DNA of 64,000 nucleotides from VYFG01 sp965204165 (GTDB taxonomy: Bacteria > Pseudomonadota > Gammaproteobacteria > Arenicellales > Poriferihabitantaceae), in contig OZ241969.1 in the NCBI GenBank assembly GCA_965204165.1, forward strand, positions 930,001 through 994,000, read 5' to 3'. A program made the position numbers and the translations under genes. Positions 33,888 to 44,613 of the stretch are shown piece after piece. Positions within the stretch are counted from its first letter, which is position 1. Every line of letters starts with the position of its first letter. The notes below the pieces were generated by a model. The model was not told where the DNA came from. It searched no databases and was given only the letters and a program-made list of their open reading frames with translations.

Positions 33888-36875
33888 CTACAGCGCCATA
33901 CCCCGATCCAAACTCTTCGGCTCCCTTCTCATTTCATTTTCATGAACTTCCGATTTTTCGGAACCGCCCTCAAGCCCCACAGACCTGTCTTCATTCTTCC
34001 CGGCATCCGATACCATTCCGCGTCCCTTCCCTGCTCTCTGATTCTCAGGTTCAATCACTTCCAGCGCCGCAATCCGCTCCCCGGTCACCGCTTCCAGCCT
34101 CTCCCTCAGCGCCTGCCTGTCGTCCGTGACGAACTCCGCACGGTCCCTGGCCCGGCTGATTTCCACGTACAGGGTCTTCTGGGTGGTCAGGTTCGGATGA
34201 TTCGCCTCCATGGCCGCGATCACCGTGTCCACCGTCCGCCCCTGGAACGCGTGGACCGTGGATGCCCATGCACGGTCGATATGCCGCAGCTGCGCATCGC
34301 CTTTTCCAAGTTCCAGCATCCGGCTGTCCTCCAGACGGAAACTCACCCTGCCGCCACGGACCGAAACCACTTCCGCGGTCTGGCTGTTCACCAGCCCGAG
34401 CCCAGCATCGTTCCGCGTCCACCGGATGCGGTCACCCGCCCGCAGTTCCATTTCATCCGTGCGGTAGACCTCAACACCCCCGCTCCGCGCCCCGATCTGT
34501 TCCGGTTTCCACGATACGGGTTTTCCGCCATGTCCCTCCAGCAGGACCGTTCGGTTCTTCCCGTCCACGCCCGATACCCTGAGTTCATCCCCCTTCTCCA
34601 CCCCGATCCGCTTGTAGGAACGATGGAACGCCACCACATCCCCGGGCGCGTAGTTGGCCACCAGGGACTTCTCCGCATTGGTATACCCCCTGGAGACCAG
34701 CCTTTCTCCCGTCAATGCGGGTCCATGCACCACCCCGTCCCGCACCAGGCGCTCCCGGACGATGGCGTTGATGTCCTGTCTCAATTCATGGCTCGGCGCC
34801 ATCAGTCCCGCGTTTTTCCTCTCCTCCGGCGACAGGGCGAGCCAACGCGCGGCGGCCGCGCCCGCGAGATTGTCCGGATTCACTTCCGCTATGTTCTCCC
34901 CGAGCTTCTCGAATGCCTTTTTGATATCCCCGGAAAGACTCGCCTCGACGGCAGCCTTCAGGTCCGGATCCCGCTGCCGCAGGATCTCGTCCATCACCGC
35001 CGTCCTCATGCCTCCCTCCTGAAGCTGAAAAAACGGCTTGCCGGCGTCGACGGCGTCGAGCTGTTTCCGGTCACCTACCAGCACCACCCTGGGTATCCTG
35101 AGCCCATCGGCGATTCGTAACAGATTCCGGGCCTGTACGGTGGATGCCAGTGAACCCTCGTCGACCACCAGTGCCGTTTTCCTGAACATCGCCCGCAGTT
35201 CCCGTTGTCCCTTTACGGTTAATCGACCTTCCGCCACGCCGTCATACCTTGCAAGAAACCGCTGCAGAGTCTCGCTGGCGATCCCGGCTTCTCCTTCCAG
35301 CGTTCTCGCCGCCGAGGCCGAGGGTGCAAGGCCATGCACCTCGTATCCCTTCTTCTCCAGAAGAGACCGGGCGCGGTTCAGCATGGTGGTCTTGCCGCTG
35401 CCGGCGTATCCCTGCACCCCCACCGTGCGGTCGTTGGCCGAGAGGATCAATCGGACGGCGTCCTGCTGGCCGGCGGTAAGCGGCCCTTTCCGAAGCGCCT
35501 TGTCCACGGAGCGGCCCCGCATCGCCACCGTTCCCCGGCCCTGTCCCGCTTTCATGAGCGCGATGGTCTCGCGCTCGTCGGCCACGGCGCGATCCGTGGT
35601 GAGCAGCCCATCCAAACCCGGCAGCCGGGCGGGATGCAGTGTTCCCGCCGCCACCCTTGATTCAACCTCGCGCTCGATGCCTTCGATCGACACCCTGCCC
35701 GGATTCCAGGCCAGCGCCGCGGCGAACAGTTCGGCCCTGCCGAACACCGCCTCCCGTTCCGACAGATGCCCCACCGCCCACCCCACAGCTCTTTTATTCT
35801 CATTATCTTCTGTAGCTGAGGGTTGCATTGACTCCATGGGGTTCCCGGAGCCTGTCGGGATGCCGGAACCGTTCAATCCCGGTTCCGGTGATGCAGATCT
35901 TCTTTCCGGCATCTGCCTGCCATGGACGGCGGCTCTCGACATGGCCCCGTCCACCAGGGACTTCACGTCGAAACCGAGTTCCGCGGCCTGTTCCCGCCAC
36001 ATGTCCTGCAGTCCCTCACGGTCCATGTCCCGTTTCGCAGCACGGGTCATCAGCGCCGCCCGTTCCGCCAGGCGCTGGCCGGCAGCACCTTCGGCACTAT
36101 TCGCACCGTCCGGGGACCGCTCCGCCACCGCCGCCTCGATCTCCACCCTCCGTGTGGAGAACGCCTCGATCACCCTGCGGGACACCCCCGCAATCTCGAA
36201 CCTCCCGTCCGCATGTTTTTTCTCGACCTCGTATCCGAGCTTCATCAACCCCTGTGCCAGTTCGCTCCTATACAGCGCCCCCAGCAGCATCTTGGAGGCG
36301 TAGAGCCGCTCGTTCGACATGCTGCGCCATCTGTCATCGTCCCCCTTCACCATGTTGGCGATCACCGAATGGGTGTGCAGCGCGGGATCCAGGTTCCGGG
36401 AGGTGTCATGCCGGAACGTGGCGATCACGGTTTTCTGGTTTCCCCTGCGGACGACATCCCCGGTGGCGGGGTCTTTCATGCGCGTCTCGGCGGCGTTCCG
36501 TTCGAACCAGTCCAGAGCCTTCATCACCGCATGGTCATGGGCTTCCGTAACCCGTTCGTCTCCCCCCACCAGTGCGGCAAGGGAAACAGACTTTGGTGCG
36601 GAGAAGGTGAGATCCCGGCCGGGACGGTGGGTGATGCCACCGTCCCATTCACGGCGTCCGAGACGCAGACCGGAACCGTCCGGCACGTTCCCCTCGAGGA
36701 TCGCCTGAAACACTTCGGGATCCACTGCACCGATGAGGTCGAGATCGGCCGCGCCCCGGCCCGTCCAGGCGCTGGCGGCCCGGTGATCCAGATCGTCCCT
36801 GGCGTAGTACCCGTCCCGCTCGTAGTAGGATACCCCCTGCGAGGACGAGGCCAGCGCCCCGATCGATGCCACCAT
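33888..36875 (-). CDS. traI: MobF-family relaxase-helicase (TraI/TrwC-like)
   Basis: A 995-residue relaxase. The N-terminal TrwC domain has catalytic tyrosines in GVSYYERDGYYARDD and the metal-binding histidine triad region ALHTHSVIANMV. The RecD2-like helicase half has Walker A GYAGSGKTTML, LVVDEGSLAS, VVLVGDRKQLDAVDAGKPFF and a C-terminal VHAFQGRTVDTVIAAM. This enzyme nicks oriT, stays bound to the 5' end and unwinds the plasmid strand during conjugation. It begins 1 bp after traD ends, so the two are one operon. At 995 residues it is close to the TrwC size. The enzyme appears intact, so the element should be mobilizable. Confidence 0.95.
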   Translation of the reverse strand: MVASIGALASSSQGVSYYERDGYYARDDLDHRAASAWTGRGAADLDLIGAVDPEVFQAILEGNVPDGSGLRLGRREWDGGITHRPGRDLTFSAPKSVSLAALVGGDERVTEAHDHAVMKALDWFERNAAETRMKDPATGDVVRRGNQKTVIATFRHDTSRNLDPALHTHSVIANMVKGDDDRWRSMSNERLYASKMLLGALYRSELAQGLMKLGYEVEKKHADGRFEIAGVSRRVIEAFSTRRVEIEAAVAERSPDGANSAEGAAGQRLAERAALMTRAAKRDMDREGLQDMWREQAAELGFDVKSLVDGAMSRAAVHGRQMPERRSASPEPGLNGSGIPTGSGNPMESMQPSATEDNENKRAVGWAVGHLSEREAVFGRAELFAAALAWNPGRVSIEGIEREVESRVAAGTLHPARLPGLDGLLTTDRAVADERETIALMKAGQGRGTVAMRGRSVDKALRKGPLTAGQQDAVRLILSANDRTVGVQGYAGSGKTTMLNRARSLLEKKGYEVHGLAPSASAARTLEGEAGIASETLQRFLARYDGVAEGRLTVKGQRELRAMFRKTALVVDEGSLASTVQARNLLRIADGLRIPRVVLVGDRKQLDAVDAGKPFFQLQEGGMRTAVMDEILRQRDPDLKAAVEASLSGDIKKAFEKLGENIAEVNPDNLAGAAAARWLALSPEERKNAGLMAPSHELRQDINAIVRERLVRDGVVHGPALTGERLVSRGYTNAEKSLVANYAPGDVVAFHRSYKRIGVEKGDELRVSGVDGKNRTVLLEGHGGKPVSWKPEQIGARSGGVEVYRTDEMELRAGDRIRWTRNDAGLGLVNSQTAEVVSVRGGRVSFRLEDSRMLELGKGDAQLRHIDRAWASTVHAFQGRTVDTVIAAMEANHPNLTTQKTLYVEISRARDRAEFVTDDRQALRERLEAVTGERIAALEVIEPENQRAGKGRGMVSDAGKNEDRSVGLEGGSEKSEVHENEMRREPKSLDRGMAL

Positions 36876-36876
36876 C

Positions 36877-38946
36877 TCAAATCACCAAACCTTTCTTATC
36901 TTCTCCGTCATGCGTCAAATCCTCGGTCAGGAGGTTTTTTTCTTCTGTACCAACCCCAGTTCCTTCCGGGATTTCATCTGCTTCATCGACCACCGGCAAT
37001 TCCACTTGGACATTTCCTTCACTCCCGGTATCCACCGGAATCTCCCTGGTGGAACAGATTCCTTGTTCTGATTCCATCCCCACCGCCTTCCCCTCCCCTC
37101 CCTCCTGACGCATGGATGGCACGAAACGTTCGGCAATCCTGGGGCGGTTGGAGTATTCCAGCCTGATCCTGGCCACGGGAAGCGGACCTGGGAAGCGAAG
37201 ATATCCATTGAGGTTCTGGAGCCGCATGATCTCCGAGGCAAGGGCCAGTGCACGCAGTTCCCTCTTGGGCGTGAGAGAAACCCCGTCCCTTATGGTGTTG
37301 GCCCCGTAGGAAAGTCCCTCGTTCATCCCCTCCACCTCGCTCCTGCCCAGGCAGTCCGCCGACCACTGCGCGGTGTCGCGATCCGGGGCCGCCAGCACCA
37401 CCCGGGTGCCGCACAGCCCCGAGATGGTTTCCGCACCGTTTCTTCCATACAGGTCTCGGAGTGCGGAGATCACCTGTACCCCCAGCACGAAACATCCCCC
37501 GAACTGGCGGGACTCCGCCAGTCCCGGCTGCAGGCTCGGCACCTGGTGGAGGGTGGGCAGTTCGTCCAGTATGATCCAGATCCTTCTCCCGTCCGACTGC
37601 TCCAGCGAGAGCATGGCGTTGACCGCGATCTCGAGCCATGTCGATATCAGGCCTCTCAGACTCGCATGCTGGTCCCCTCTTGATGTCAGAAAGAGGCATC
37701 CTGTCTCGTCTTCTCTTTCAACCCAGTCCCGGATGGAGAAGGGAGAACCGGAAAGATCATCGGGGAGGAGTTCCAGTGCCCCGATGTTGGCCGTGAGCAT
37801 GGCCCGGACGCTGAGGGCGGTCTTGGGGTTCTCCGGGTCCACGATGGACTGTGCCACGGTCCCTTCCATGGCTTCCGCCAGTTCCGTCAGTTCCGTCTTC
37901 AGCAGGTGATTGACCAGCACCTGGTTCCTCTTCACCCCCTTCTCCCAGAGCACCCCGGCTCCGTTCGAGAACAGCTGCCTGGCCGCGGTGACCCAGAAGG
38001 GGTCCACGGTGTCCTTCTGCTGGGGGATCAGGGCCGCCGCCATCATGTCGAAGTCCCTCGGCCCCCTGGCCTCGAAGAACGGGGACCAGCGGGGGGCGCG
38101 GGCATCGAGGGGGTTGAGGAGCACGTCCCGTTCCGGGTCGTAGAAGGAACGGGTATAGGTTCCCATCTTGTCGTAGATCACGCATCGCTCTCCACGATCC
38201 CGAATCTGGGAAACGAGATCGGAGATGAGCACGGTCTTGCCGGAACCGGTGGTGCCCGACACGATGGTGTGCTGGGTCTCCGCCCATTCCGGATACGGCA
38301 CATCCGCTATGCGGTATGGCCTTCCACGCAAGGAAGTCGTAAACGCATGACGGACACGGGCGCCGACGGGATACCTTGAGAGAACCTGGCGCCTAAGTTG
38401 CCGGGCGGTGGCCAGTTCCGCCCCCCGGATTCTCTTTTCCCGGTTCAACTGCCGGCCCTGGAACCAGAAGACGGCGAGGAGAATGACGATGGCGAGAACG
38501 CCGTACTTCAGTCCCTGGAAGGCGCTTTCGTATATTTCGTCCTTCAGGCGCTCACGGGCAAAAAGGGCACGGGGGGAGGATGCGATCTCCGTGATGGTCA
38601 GCACGGCGGTTCTGCCGTCGGCCATGCGGACCTCCTGGCGCGAGTCCTTCTTATAGCCGATCGCCAGCTTCATCTCCGCCACGGTCAAGATGGCGGCGGC
38701 GTACCACTCGTACCCCGTGGTGTTCCGCCAGGTGTGCCAGGCCGGGACCGCCACCACCGAGATGGCGGCCAGGAACAATCCGGCGCGCAGGAGCTGACCC
38801 CACATCCGGATGCCGTGGAAGACCGTCTGGCCGCCCCGGAGGGTACTGTTTCCGATTCTTGTGTTCATCGTTGGATAGCTGAAAGCCCGGGCCGGCAGCT
38901 TCCAGCGATCCACCTTGCCGGCCCGACTGTTGTCGTTCACCGGCAT
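36877..38946 (-). CDS. traD: Type IV coupling protein (TraD/TrwB-like)
   Basis: A 689-residue inner-membrane ATPase; ATG 38946 has AAGGA 5-9 bp upstream. Two N-terminal transmembrane segments (LLRAGLFLAAISVVAVPAW and YGVLAIVILLAVFWF) precede the ATPase, with Walker A SGTTGSGKTVLI and Walker B IWIILDELPTLHQ. A TraD-type DNA-binding region follows (QFGGCFVLGVQVISALRDLY). The acidic C-terminal tail probably contacts the relaxosome. It links the relaxase-DNA complex to a secretion channel. No channel genes are in the window. Confidence 0.95.
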   Translation of the reverse strand: MPVNDNSRAGKVDRWKLPARAFSYPTMNTRIGNSTLRGGQTVFHGIRMWGQLLRAGLFLAAISVVAVPAWHTWRNTTGYEWYAAAILTVAEMKLAIGYKKDSRQEVRMADGRTAVLTITEIASSPRALFARERLKDEIYESAFQGLKYGVLAIVILLAVFWFQGRQLNREKRIRGAELATARQLRRQVLSRYPVGARVRHAFTTSLRGRPYRIADVPYPEWAETQHTIVSGTTGSGKTVLISDLVSQIRDRGERCVIYDKMGTYTRSFYDPERDVLLNPLDARAPRWSPFFEARGPRDFDMMAAALIPQQKDTVDPFWVTAARQLFSNGAGVLWEKGVKRNQVLVNHLLKTELTELAEAMEGTVAQSIVDPENPKTALSVRAMLTANIGALELLPDDLSGSPFSIRDWVEREDETGCLFLTSRGDQHASLRGLISTWLEIAVNAMLSLEQSDGRRIWIILDELPTLHQVPSLQPGLAESRQFGGCFVLGVQVISALRDLYGRNGAETISGLCGTRVVLAAPDRDTAQWSADCLGRSEVEGMNEGLSYGANTIRDGVSLTPKRELRALALASEIMRLQNLNGYLRFPGPLPVARIRLEYSNRPRIAERFVPSMRQEGGEGKAVGMESEQGICSTREIPVDTGSEGNVQVELPVVDEADEIPEGTGVGTEEKNLLTEDLTHDGEDKKGLVI

Positions 38947-39227
38947 CGTCCTTTCCCTATCTCCCTGATCCGGTCACGGTGGACATATACAGGCCTGTCT
39001 GCACAGCCGGCAAGGAGCACGTTTAGTGAAAAACATACCTTCGGATCGACACCGTATCGCCCCTCTGCGATGGAGTGCGACCGGCTACGGGAAAAAGTTT
39101 TTGGCTTCTTCTGAGCCGGAGAAACAAGCGACAGGAAACCTGTCCTGGCTATCGCTTGTGACATACATGACCAAGCCAACAGTCCCAGCCCTGTTGTTTC
39201 TGCCTGACTGAATCGGATCTATCCGCC

Positions 39228-39341
39228 GTGCCAAAGAACTGGTTGAGAAACGAAGTTGAAGCGGCAGTCGAAGACTACTTCGACATGCTTCGCCTTGATT
39301 GCTCAAGCATTGCTCACACGTCCTGCTGTGATGTGCAATAA
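39228..39341 (+). pseudogene. Truncated start of an HNH-type/DYF-ML family gene
   Basis: A GTG at 39228 opens VPKNWLRNEVEAAVEDYFDM, followed by LRLD, unrelated residues and a TAA at 39339. The opening strongly resembles the start of a widespread family of predicted endonucleases (MPKNW-x-R-x-E-VEA-x-V-x-DYF-x-ML). Everything after about residue 24 is missing, so only a 5' fragment remains. It sits just left of the interrupted helicase gene and was probably truncated by the event that joined these segments. Confidence 0.65.
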
Positions 39342-39463
39342 CGCACGGTTCAGTGCAGAATTCGCCGTGACGACGATTCCCGTCCATTTTTGCCTTGAAC
39401 AGGCCGATGCCGGTCACCCGGACTGACCGGTATAGCCCGAAATACCGAACCACTCTTCGACAC

Positions 39464-40621
39464 ATGAAAATAGAACGCGGCGCCTTCTGCAGGATCCTTT
39501 TTGCCCTGGCCGCGGACAACAGAAGGGGCCTGGAGGTTGACGCCCGGGGACTGAATGTCCTGCGGGCAAGGGAAACCCGACGGCCTACCAGCATTCCCTT
39601 CGTGGAAATTTCCGGACTGTCCCTCGTCCGGAAGCGGCTGTTCCGCGGCGCGGTCGAGATTCCGCTGATGAACGGGAAGGTGGTGGTATTCGGCGGCGTG
39701 GACCCGGCCGGAGCCGGAGAGTTCGTCCAGACTTTGAACGAACGATGGGAGCAGGCCTGGCGACGGAAACTGGAACCGCACATTGATTCCATACAGTCCC
39801 TTGCAGGCGTTGTCGGACGACTGGAGGGCCCGCGGAACTTCCCGGCGGCCTGCCTCGTGGAACCGTTCCGGCAGAAGGCGGAAGCCCTTTTCCGGTTCCT
39901 GCCGGCGGATTTACCGGATGCCGTGCTGCCGCCGGGGATGCGGGAATGCATAGAAAGGATCGCGGAATTCAACGAGGCGCCGGATGAATTCCGGGACAGG
40001 GCGGTCGAGCGTTTCACGGCAGGGGAGCTGGAAGCGATGGCCCGGTTCTTCGAAACCATCGAGAAAAACCCCCTGACCCCGGAACAGCGGCGGGCCGTGG
40101 TCTGCGACGAGGACGCCACGCTGGTGCTGGCGGGCGCCGGCTCGGGCAAGACCAGCGTGATCACCGCCAAGGCGGCATACCTGATCGAACGGGGCATCCG
40201 GAAGCCGGAAGAGATCCTGCTGATGGCGTTCGGGAAGGATGCGGCAGGGGAGATGTCCGAACGGATCCGGCAGCGCTGCGATGCCAAGGTCCCAGCGATG
40301 ACGTTCCACAAGCTGGCCTATGACATCATCGCAGAGGTCGAGGGACGGAAACCCCCGCTCGCCGCCCATGCCACCGATGAGAAGGCGTTCCAGATCCTGC
40401 TCAAGGAGATTCTCCTTGAACTGGCCGGAGAAGACAGGAAGATCGGATTCCTGCTGCTTCGCTGGTTCACCGAATTCCTGGTACCCGCCAGGAGCCAGTG
40501 GGATTTCGGAACCCGGCACGAATATTTCAGTTATGTCGAAAGCCATGAACTGAGAACCCTCCAGGGAGAGCTGGTCCGTAGTTTCGAGGAACTGGAAATC
40601 GCCAACTGGCTGTGCATGAAC
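39464..40621 (+). pseudogene. UvrD/HelD-like helicase, 5' part, cut by an IS
   Basis: Starts at ATG 39464. About 200 residues of N-terminal helical domain (MKIERGAFCRILFALAADNR) are followed by Q-motif NPLTPEQRRAVV, Walker A VLAGAGSGKTSVI and motif Ia. The reading continues to NWLCMN, where an insertion sequence begins (40622). The remainder resumes in frame at 42241. Together they give a 965-residue superfamily 1 helicase similar in type to DNA helicase IV but with a C-terminal zinc extension. The left piece alone has motif I but lacks motifs II-VI, so it cannot be an active helicase. Confidence 0.85.
40613..40621 (+). repeat. Left target-site duplication, TGCATGAAC
   Basis: The 9-bp TGCATGAAC at 40613-40621 is repeated exactly at 42241-42249, flanking the insertion. 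Perfect identity indicates a recent insertion. Confidence 0.95.
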
Positions 40622-42240
40622 CAGCAATTCCCGCTAAGGGTTAGCTCCATTGTGTCAGGGAGTGTGATCCGCAGGAGGTTGTGGTTTTAAAGGGATCGGG
40701 GCGCAGCGGTCGTTACAGCCACCACTGGGGCTGTAGAACTCATCGGGTCGGTAAACGCTGAAGAATCGACCTGAACACCCGCCGGTCACGGCGTGATTCA
40801 GGGCGGTTCAGGCAGCGCGGGATTGTTTTTGTACCCCCGCGCAATGACCTGATACAGTTTCTCCCAACTGTCTATCAGGAACAGGCTGAACAGGCCCCTC
40901 ATCTTGCGCCACAGCGCGGCGCGGCTGTACATGGCCTGGTGTGCCGCATTGAATACGGCACAGCAGCGCAACTGGATCTGGTCCACCAGAAACGCCAGCA
41001 TCATCAGGTGCATCAGCACCGTCGACAGGTGCTTGTTGCCGTGACCATAATTGTGTTCCAGGCCGTAACCCTGGTTCTTCAGCGTGTTGAAGGTTTCGTT
41101 CTCTATCTTCCAGCGGGCCCGGCCGGCCCGCATCAACTCCATCAGGTTCGATTCGTCGATCGGGATATCGGTGACCCAGCAAAAGCGCTGCACCTTGCCC
41201 CCGGGACGGTGCTCCCGGTACTCAAGGAAGTTCACCTCCAGATCAAAGTGGTCGTCGTTCAACGGCACCCGGTTCAGATACCGGAAGCGATGCACTACCC
41301 CCTGCCCGTCCCGGCACTCATGTTCCGGAACGCCCCGGGTCTTCGACACCCAGTCGTACAGAAACCGGTGGTCCCCTTCCTTCGCACCCAGCACATAGCG
41401 CATGTCCAGTGACTCCAGCAGCCGGATGTGCGGACCGTTCGAGGCCAGGCCATCTTCAACCACCAGCAACCGCAAATGCGGATGGTTGCGACGGACACGC
41501 TTCAGCAGCCGCCTTGCGGCATTCCGCTCACAGTCGTTCTTGCCGGATCCGTCCCCCTTCAGGATCGGTTCTGGCATCAGGGGGATCACCTCGCGGCAGT
41601 CCGGATGCACCAGCACCGCACCGAGCAACTGGTGATAGTACGTCACCCGACCGTCACGATGATGCTTGCTGCAGCAGTGCGCGCAATGCACCTTCTGCGA
41701 GGAGAACAGCCCGGTGCCGTCCACCGACAGCACATAGCGGCCGTCCAGCACCTCGAAACCCTCCAGACCCTTGCCCCGCTGCAGCAGCGCAAACAGCCGC
41801 TTGTATACCGGCTCGAACACCCCCGGGTCCAATTCGTCCAGCCGTTCCCTCATGTACGTGTCGCTCGGCGCCTGCGCCACCCCGTACAGATGCTTCAGAT
41901 TGTGCCGCACCGCTTCCTCGGACTGCGACCGCTCGAACTGCAGCAGCGATGGATATTTCAGACCGAACATCGCCAGCGCCGACATCATGACGTCCGACAA
42001 CGGGAACTTGCGGGTGCGCTTCGTGTCCGGAATCTCCTCGAAACTCGACCGGATCGACTGCAGCAATCCCTGTGCGCTCAAGTGTTTGCGATTTGATGGT
42101 TCACGCATCCAATTTCACCTGGTTCATGAAATTGGAACTGTATGATACCAGAATTCCTGAAAAACTTTACGAAAAAGTTTTTTCCGTATCTCTCTATCAC
42201 CTTGTATTTGCTTGACTTTTTAAACCAGCGGGAATTGCTG
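40622..42240 (-). mobile_element. Insertion sequence, 1619 bp, inside the helicase gene
   Basis: The ends are set by 9-bp target duplications and perfect 14-bp terminal inverted repeats: CAGCAATTCCCGCT (40622-40635) and AGCGGGAATTGCTG (42227-42240). It encodes one DDE transposase on the minus strand. Removing the element with one target copy restores the helicase frame exactly (…NWLCMNGIAYQ…). Family name is not certain; a 9-bp duplication and the IS4-like transposase suit the IS4-related group. Confidence 0.9.
40798..42108 (-). CDS. IS4-like DDE transposase
   Basis: A 436-residue transposase. It has an N-terminal helical DNA-binding region (MREPSNRKHLSAQGLLQSIR), then VLSVDGTGLFSS (first Asp), LLVVEDGLASNGPHI (second Asp) and WKIENETFNTLKNQGY (catalytic Glu). 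A CAHCCSKHH cluster may bind zinc. The order and spacing are those of an IS4-type DDE enzyme, possibly one of the groups listed as not classified. The frame is intact, so the element may still be active. Confidence 0.9.
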   Translation of the reverse strand: MREPSNRKHLSAQGLLQSIRSSFEEIPDTKRTRKFPLSDVMMSALAMFGLKYPSLLQFERSQSEEAVRHNLKHLYGVAQAPSDTYMRERLDELDPGVFEPVYKRLFALLQRGKGLEGFEVLDGRYVLSVDGTGLFSSQKVHCAHCCSKHHRDGRVTYYHQLLGAVLVHPDCREVIPLMPEPILKGDGSGKNDCERNAARRLLKRVRRNHPHLRLLVVEDGLASNGPHIRLLESLDMRYVLGAKEGDHRFLYDWVSKTRGVPEHECRDGQGVVHRFRYLNRVPLNDDHFDLEVNFLEYREHRPGGKVQRFCWVTDIPIDESNLMELMRAGRARWKIENETFNTLKNQGYGLEHNYGHGNKHLSTVLMHLMMLAFLVDQIQLRCCAVFNAAHQAMYSRAALWRKMRGLFSLFLIDSWEKLYQVIARGYKNNPALPEPP

Positions 42241-42249
42241 TGCATGAAC
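42241..42249 (+). repeat. Right target-site duplication, TGCATGAAC
   Basis: Exact copy of 40613-40621, directly after the right inverted repeat of the insertion sequence. Confidence 0.95.
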
Positions 42250-43989
42250 GGCATTGCCTACCAGTATGAACCGGTCTATGAGCATGAACTGCCCGCCGAC
42301 GGCCGGAAAGTCTACACGCCGGATTTTCGGCTGAAGGAAAGCGGCATCTATATTGAACACTTCGGTGTCAGAAAGGAGATGGAAAATAATGGCATTGAAC
42401 ACCTCACGACGGCGCCCCATGTGGACCGTGCGGAGTACCTGGCGGGTATGGAGTGGAAGCGGGAGGTTCATGCCCAGCATGGAACGACGCTGATCGAGAC
42501 CTACAGCTACGAGCAGTCGGAAGGGAGGCTGCTGTCCGCACTGGAGGAAAAGCTGTTACCTTACGTCAACCTGAACCCCATGTCGTCACGGGAGATTCTC
42601 TCCCGGCTCAGCGAAATGGGGCAGTTGGACGACTTCACCGGGACCCTCGGCACGTTCCTCCGGCACTTCAAGGGCTCGGGGACGACGTTGGAGGAATGCC
42701 GCAGGAAGGCGAAAGGCATTCGGGACAGCAGGCGCGGACTGGCCTTTCTGGAAATATTCGGGCCCGTGTACGGGGAATACCGGAATCGGCTTGGAGGGCA
42801 CATCGACTTTGACGACATGATTTCAAGAGCCACGGACCACGTCAGGGAGAAGCGTTACCAAAGCCCCTATCGGCATCTGCTGGTGGACGAGTTCCAGGAC
42901 ATCTCGAGGGGGCGCGCCGGTCTCCTGCTGGCGCTCAGGGAGCAGAACCGGGATGCCCGCATCTTTGCCGTGGGCGACGACTGGCAGTCGATCTACAGAT
43001 TCTCGGGCTCCGACATCGACCTGATGCGAAATTTCGGCCGTGTCTTCGGCGGCACTTACGGAGACCGGGACGGCATCCACCGGACCGTGGACCTCGGGCG
43101 TACCTTCCGGAGCGTCGACCGTATCGCGCATCCCGCGCGCCGGTTCATCCTGCAGAATCCTTCCCAGATTGAAAAGGAGGTGATTCCTGCGGGCACTGCC
43201 GGCGCACCGACAATCCAGGTTCTCTGGAGCCGAAAACACCGAGGTGACGAGGTTCTGCAACAAGCTCTGGCCCATCTGGCGAAACAGACGGAAGGAGAGC
43301 GGGCAACGGTGCTTCTGGTCGGGCGTTACAACTGGCAGCGTCCGGAAGATATGTCCCAATTTGGCAAGCGTTATCCGGGCCTGTCGATATCCTTCAAGTC
43401 CATTCATGCATCGAAGGGGCTTGAGGCGGACCATGTGGTCATACTCGGCGCCGACAGCGGGCGCCTTGGATTGCCGTCGGAAATTATCGACGATCCATTG
43501 CTTGACCTTGTACTTCCCAAGCCAGAGCCATACGAGCATGCCGAAGAACGTCGCGTGTTCTATGTGGCGCTTACCCGGGCACGTAAGTCGGTCACGATCA
43601 TTGCCCGAGAGGATCAGCCGTCGGACTTTGTGAACGAACTGCTGGAGGACCAGGAATATGGCGTGGCGGAAATGGAGAGGGCGAAGACAGGAAGTCGCCG
43701 GTATCGCTGCCTGAAATGTGAAGGCCATATGATCCCAGACGGAAAATACCGGTATTCCTGCGAGCACACGAAACTTTGTGGTGCCAGCCTGCCCGTGTGC
43801 CCGGCATGCGGCATCGGTTTGCCGCTTCGAAATGGACATGAGCCGGAAGAGAGTCAATGCGAATGCGGGACCGCTTTCCCGTCCTGTCCGGACTGTGCCG
43901 ACGGATGGCTGGTCGAGCGGCGTGGAAAGTACGGCCGCTTCCTTGGTTGCGTGAACTATCCGTCGTGCAGGGGACGCAGGGCGGCTTAA
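42241..43989 (+). pseudogene. UvrD/HelD-like helicase, 3' part
   Basis: Resumes at CMNGIAYQYEPVYEHELP. Motifs II and III are LLVDEFQDISRGRAG and GDDWQSIYRFSGSD; later motifs are SIHASKGLEADHVVILG and VFYVALTRARKSV. The C-terminal 100 residues hold three zinc knuckle groups (CLKC, CPACG, CECG) and a topoisomerase-type C4 finger (CPDC…GCVNYPSC). HelD-type helicases unwind 3'-5'; the zinc tail suggests DNA end or structure binding. It lacks Walker A because that lies in the 5' half. The frame is clean to the natural stop at 43987. Confidence 0.85.
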
Positions 43990-44613
43990 GCATGGCAGAT
44001 AGATCTGGGCCCCGGATTCCGGGTCTATTTTTGACTTCCCCGGCCCCGGCCCTGATTGTGTTAGCATCGGCCCCGGCGTCCGGGAGAGCGCATAGAAGGT
44101 AATGCTGCGATTGCCCTCCCCCTGTACAAAAGGCGGGTTCCGTTACGGCGGACAGGACCCCCGCCAGGGGTGATCCTTCGCATGGTAGTCCGTTCGATTC
44201 GGACCCCCGGACGCCACCCCTTCCCATGTCGTTTTCGTGATTTTTTTAAACGTCTTGCCAATTTGGCAGAACTTTTGACTTATATCCAGTCCCGGGATGA
44301 TTTTGCTTGCGGCGGCCGATTGTCCCAGGCCCGATCCGGATGGACGGGTGGCGGCTCAATCGGAATCATGGTGATTCGTACAGATATACAGCACCCCGGG
44401 ACCGGGGTCGCCTTTCACCTTCCGCCACCGGTCACTCCTGCTGCACAACAGACAGGCCGGAATCCGGGAATTCCGGCCGTGCTTCCGGACGGATTTCCTA
44501 CGGCCGGACTTCCGGCGTTTTCCGCTCACGGACAGGGGGACATGCCAATTCGTACAGTTCTCACTCCGATCCGGATCCGGCGATGCCACCCCATCGGTTC
44601 ATGCGGCGCCCGC
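43990..44613. other. Intergenic region
   Basis: 624 bp with no credible gene on either strand; open frames here are Arg/Ser/Gly/Pro-rich and lack family features. Mostly GC-rich with a short T-rich patch at about 44240-44290. Confidence 0.4.
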
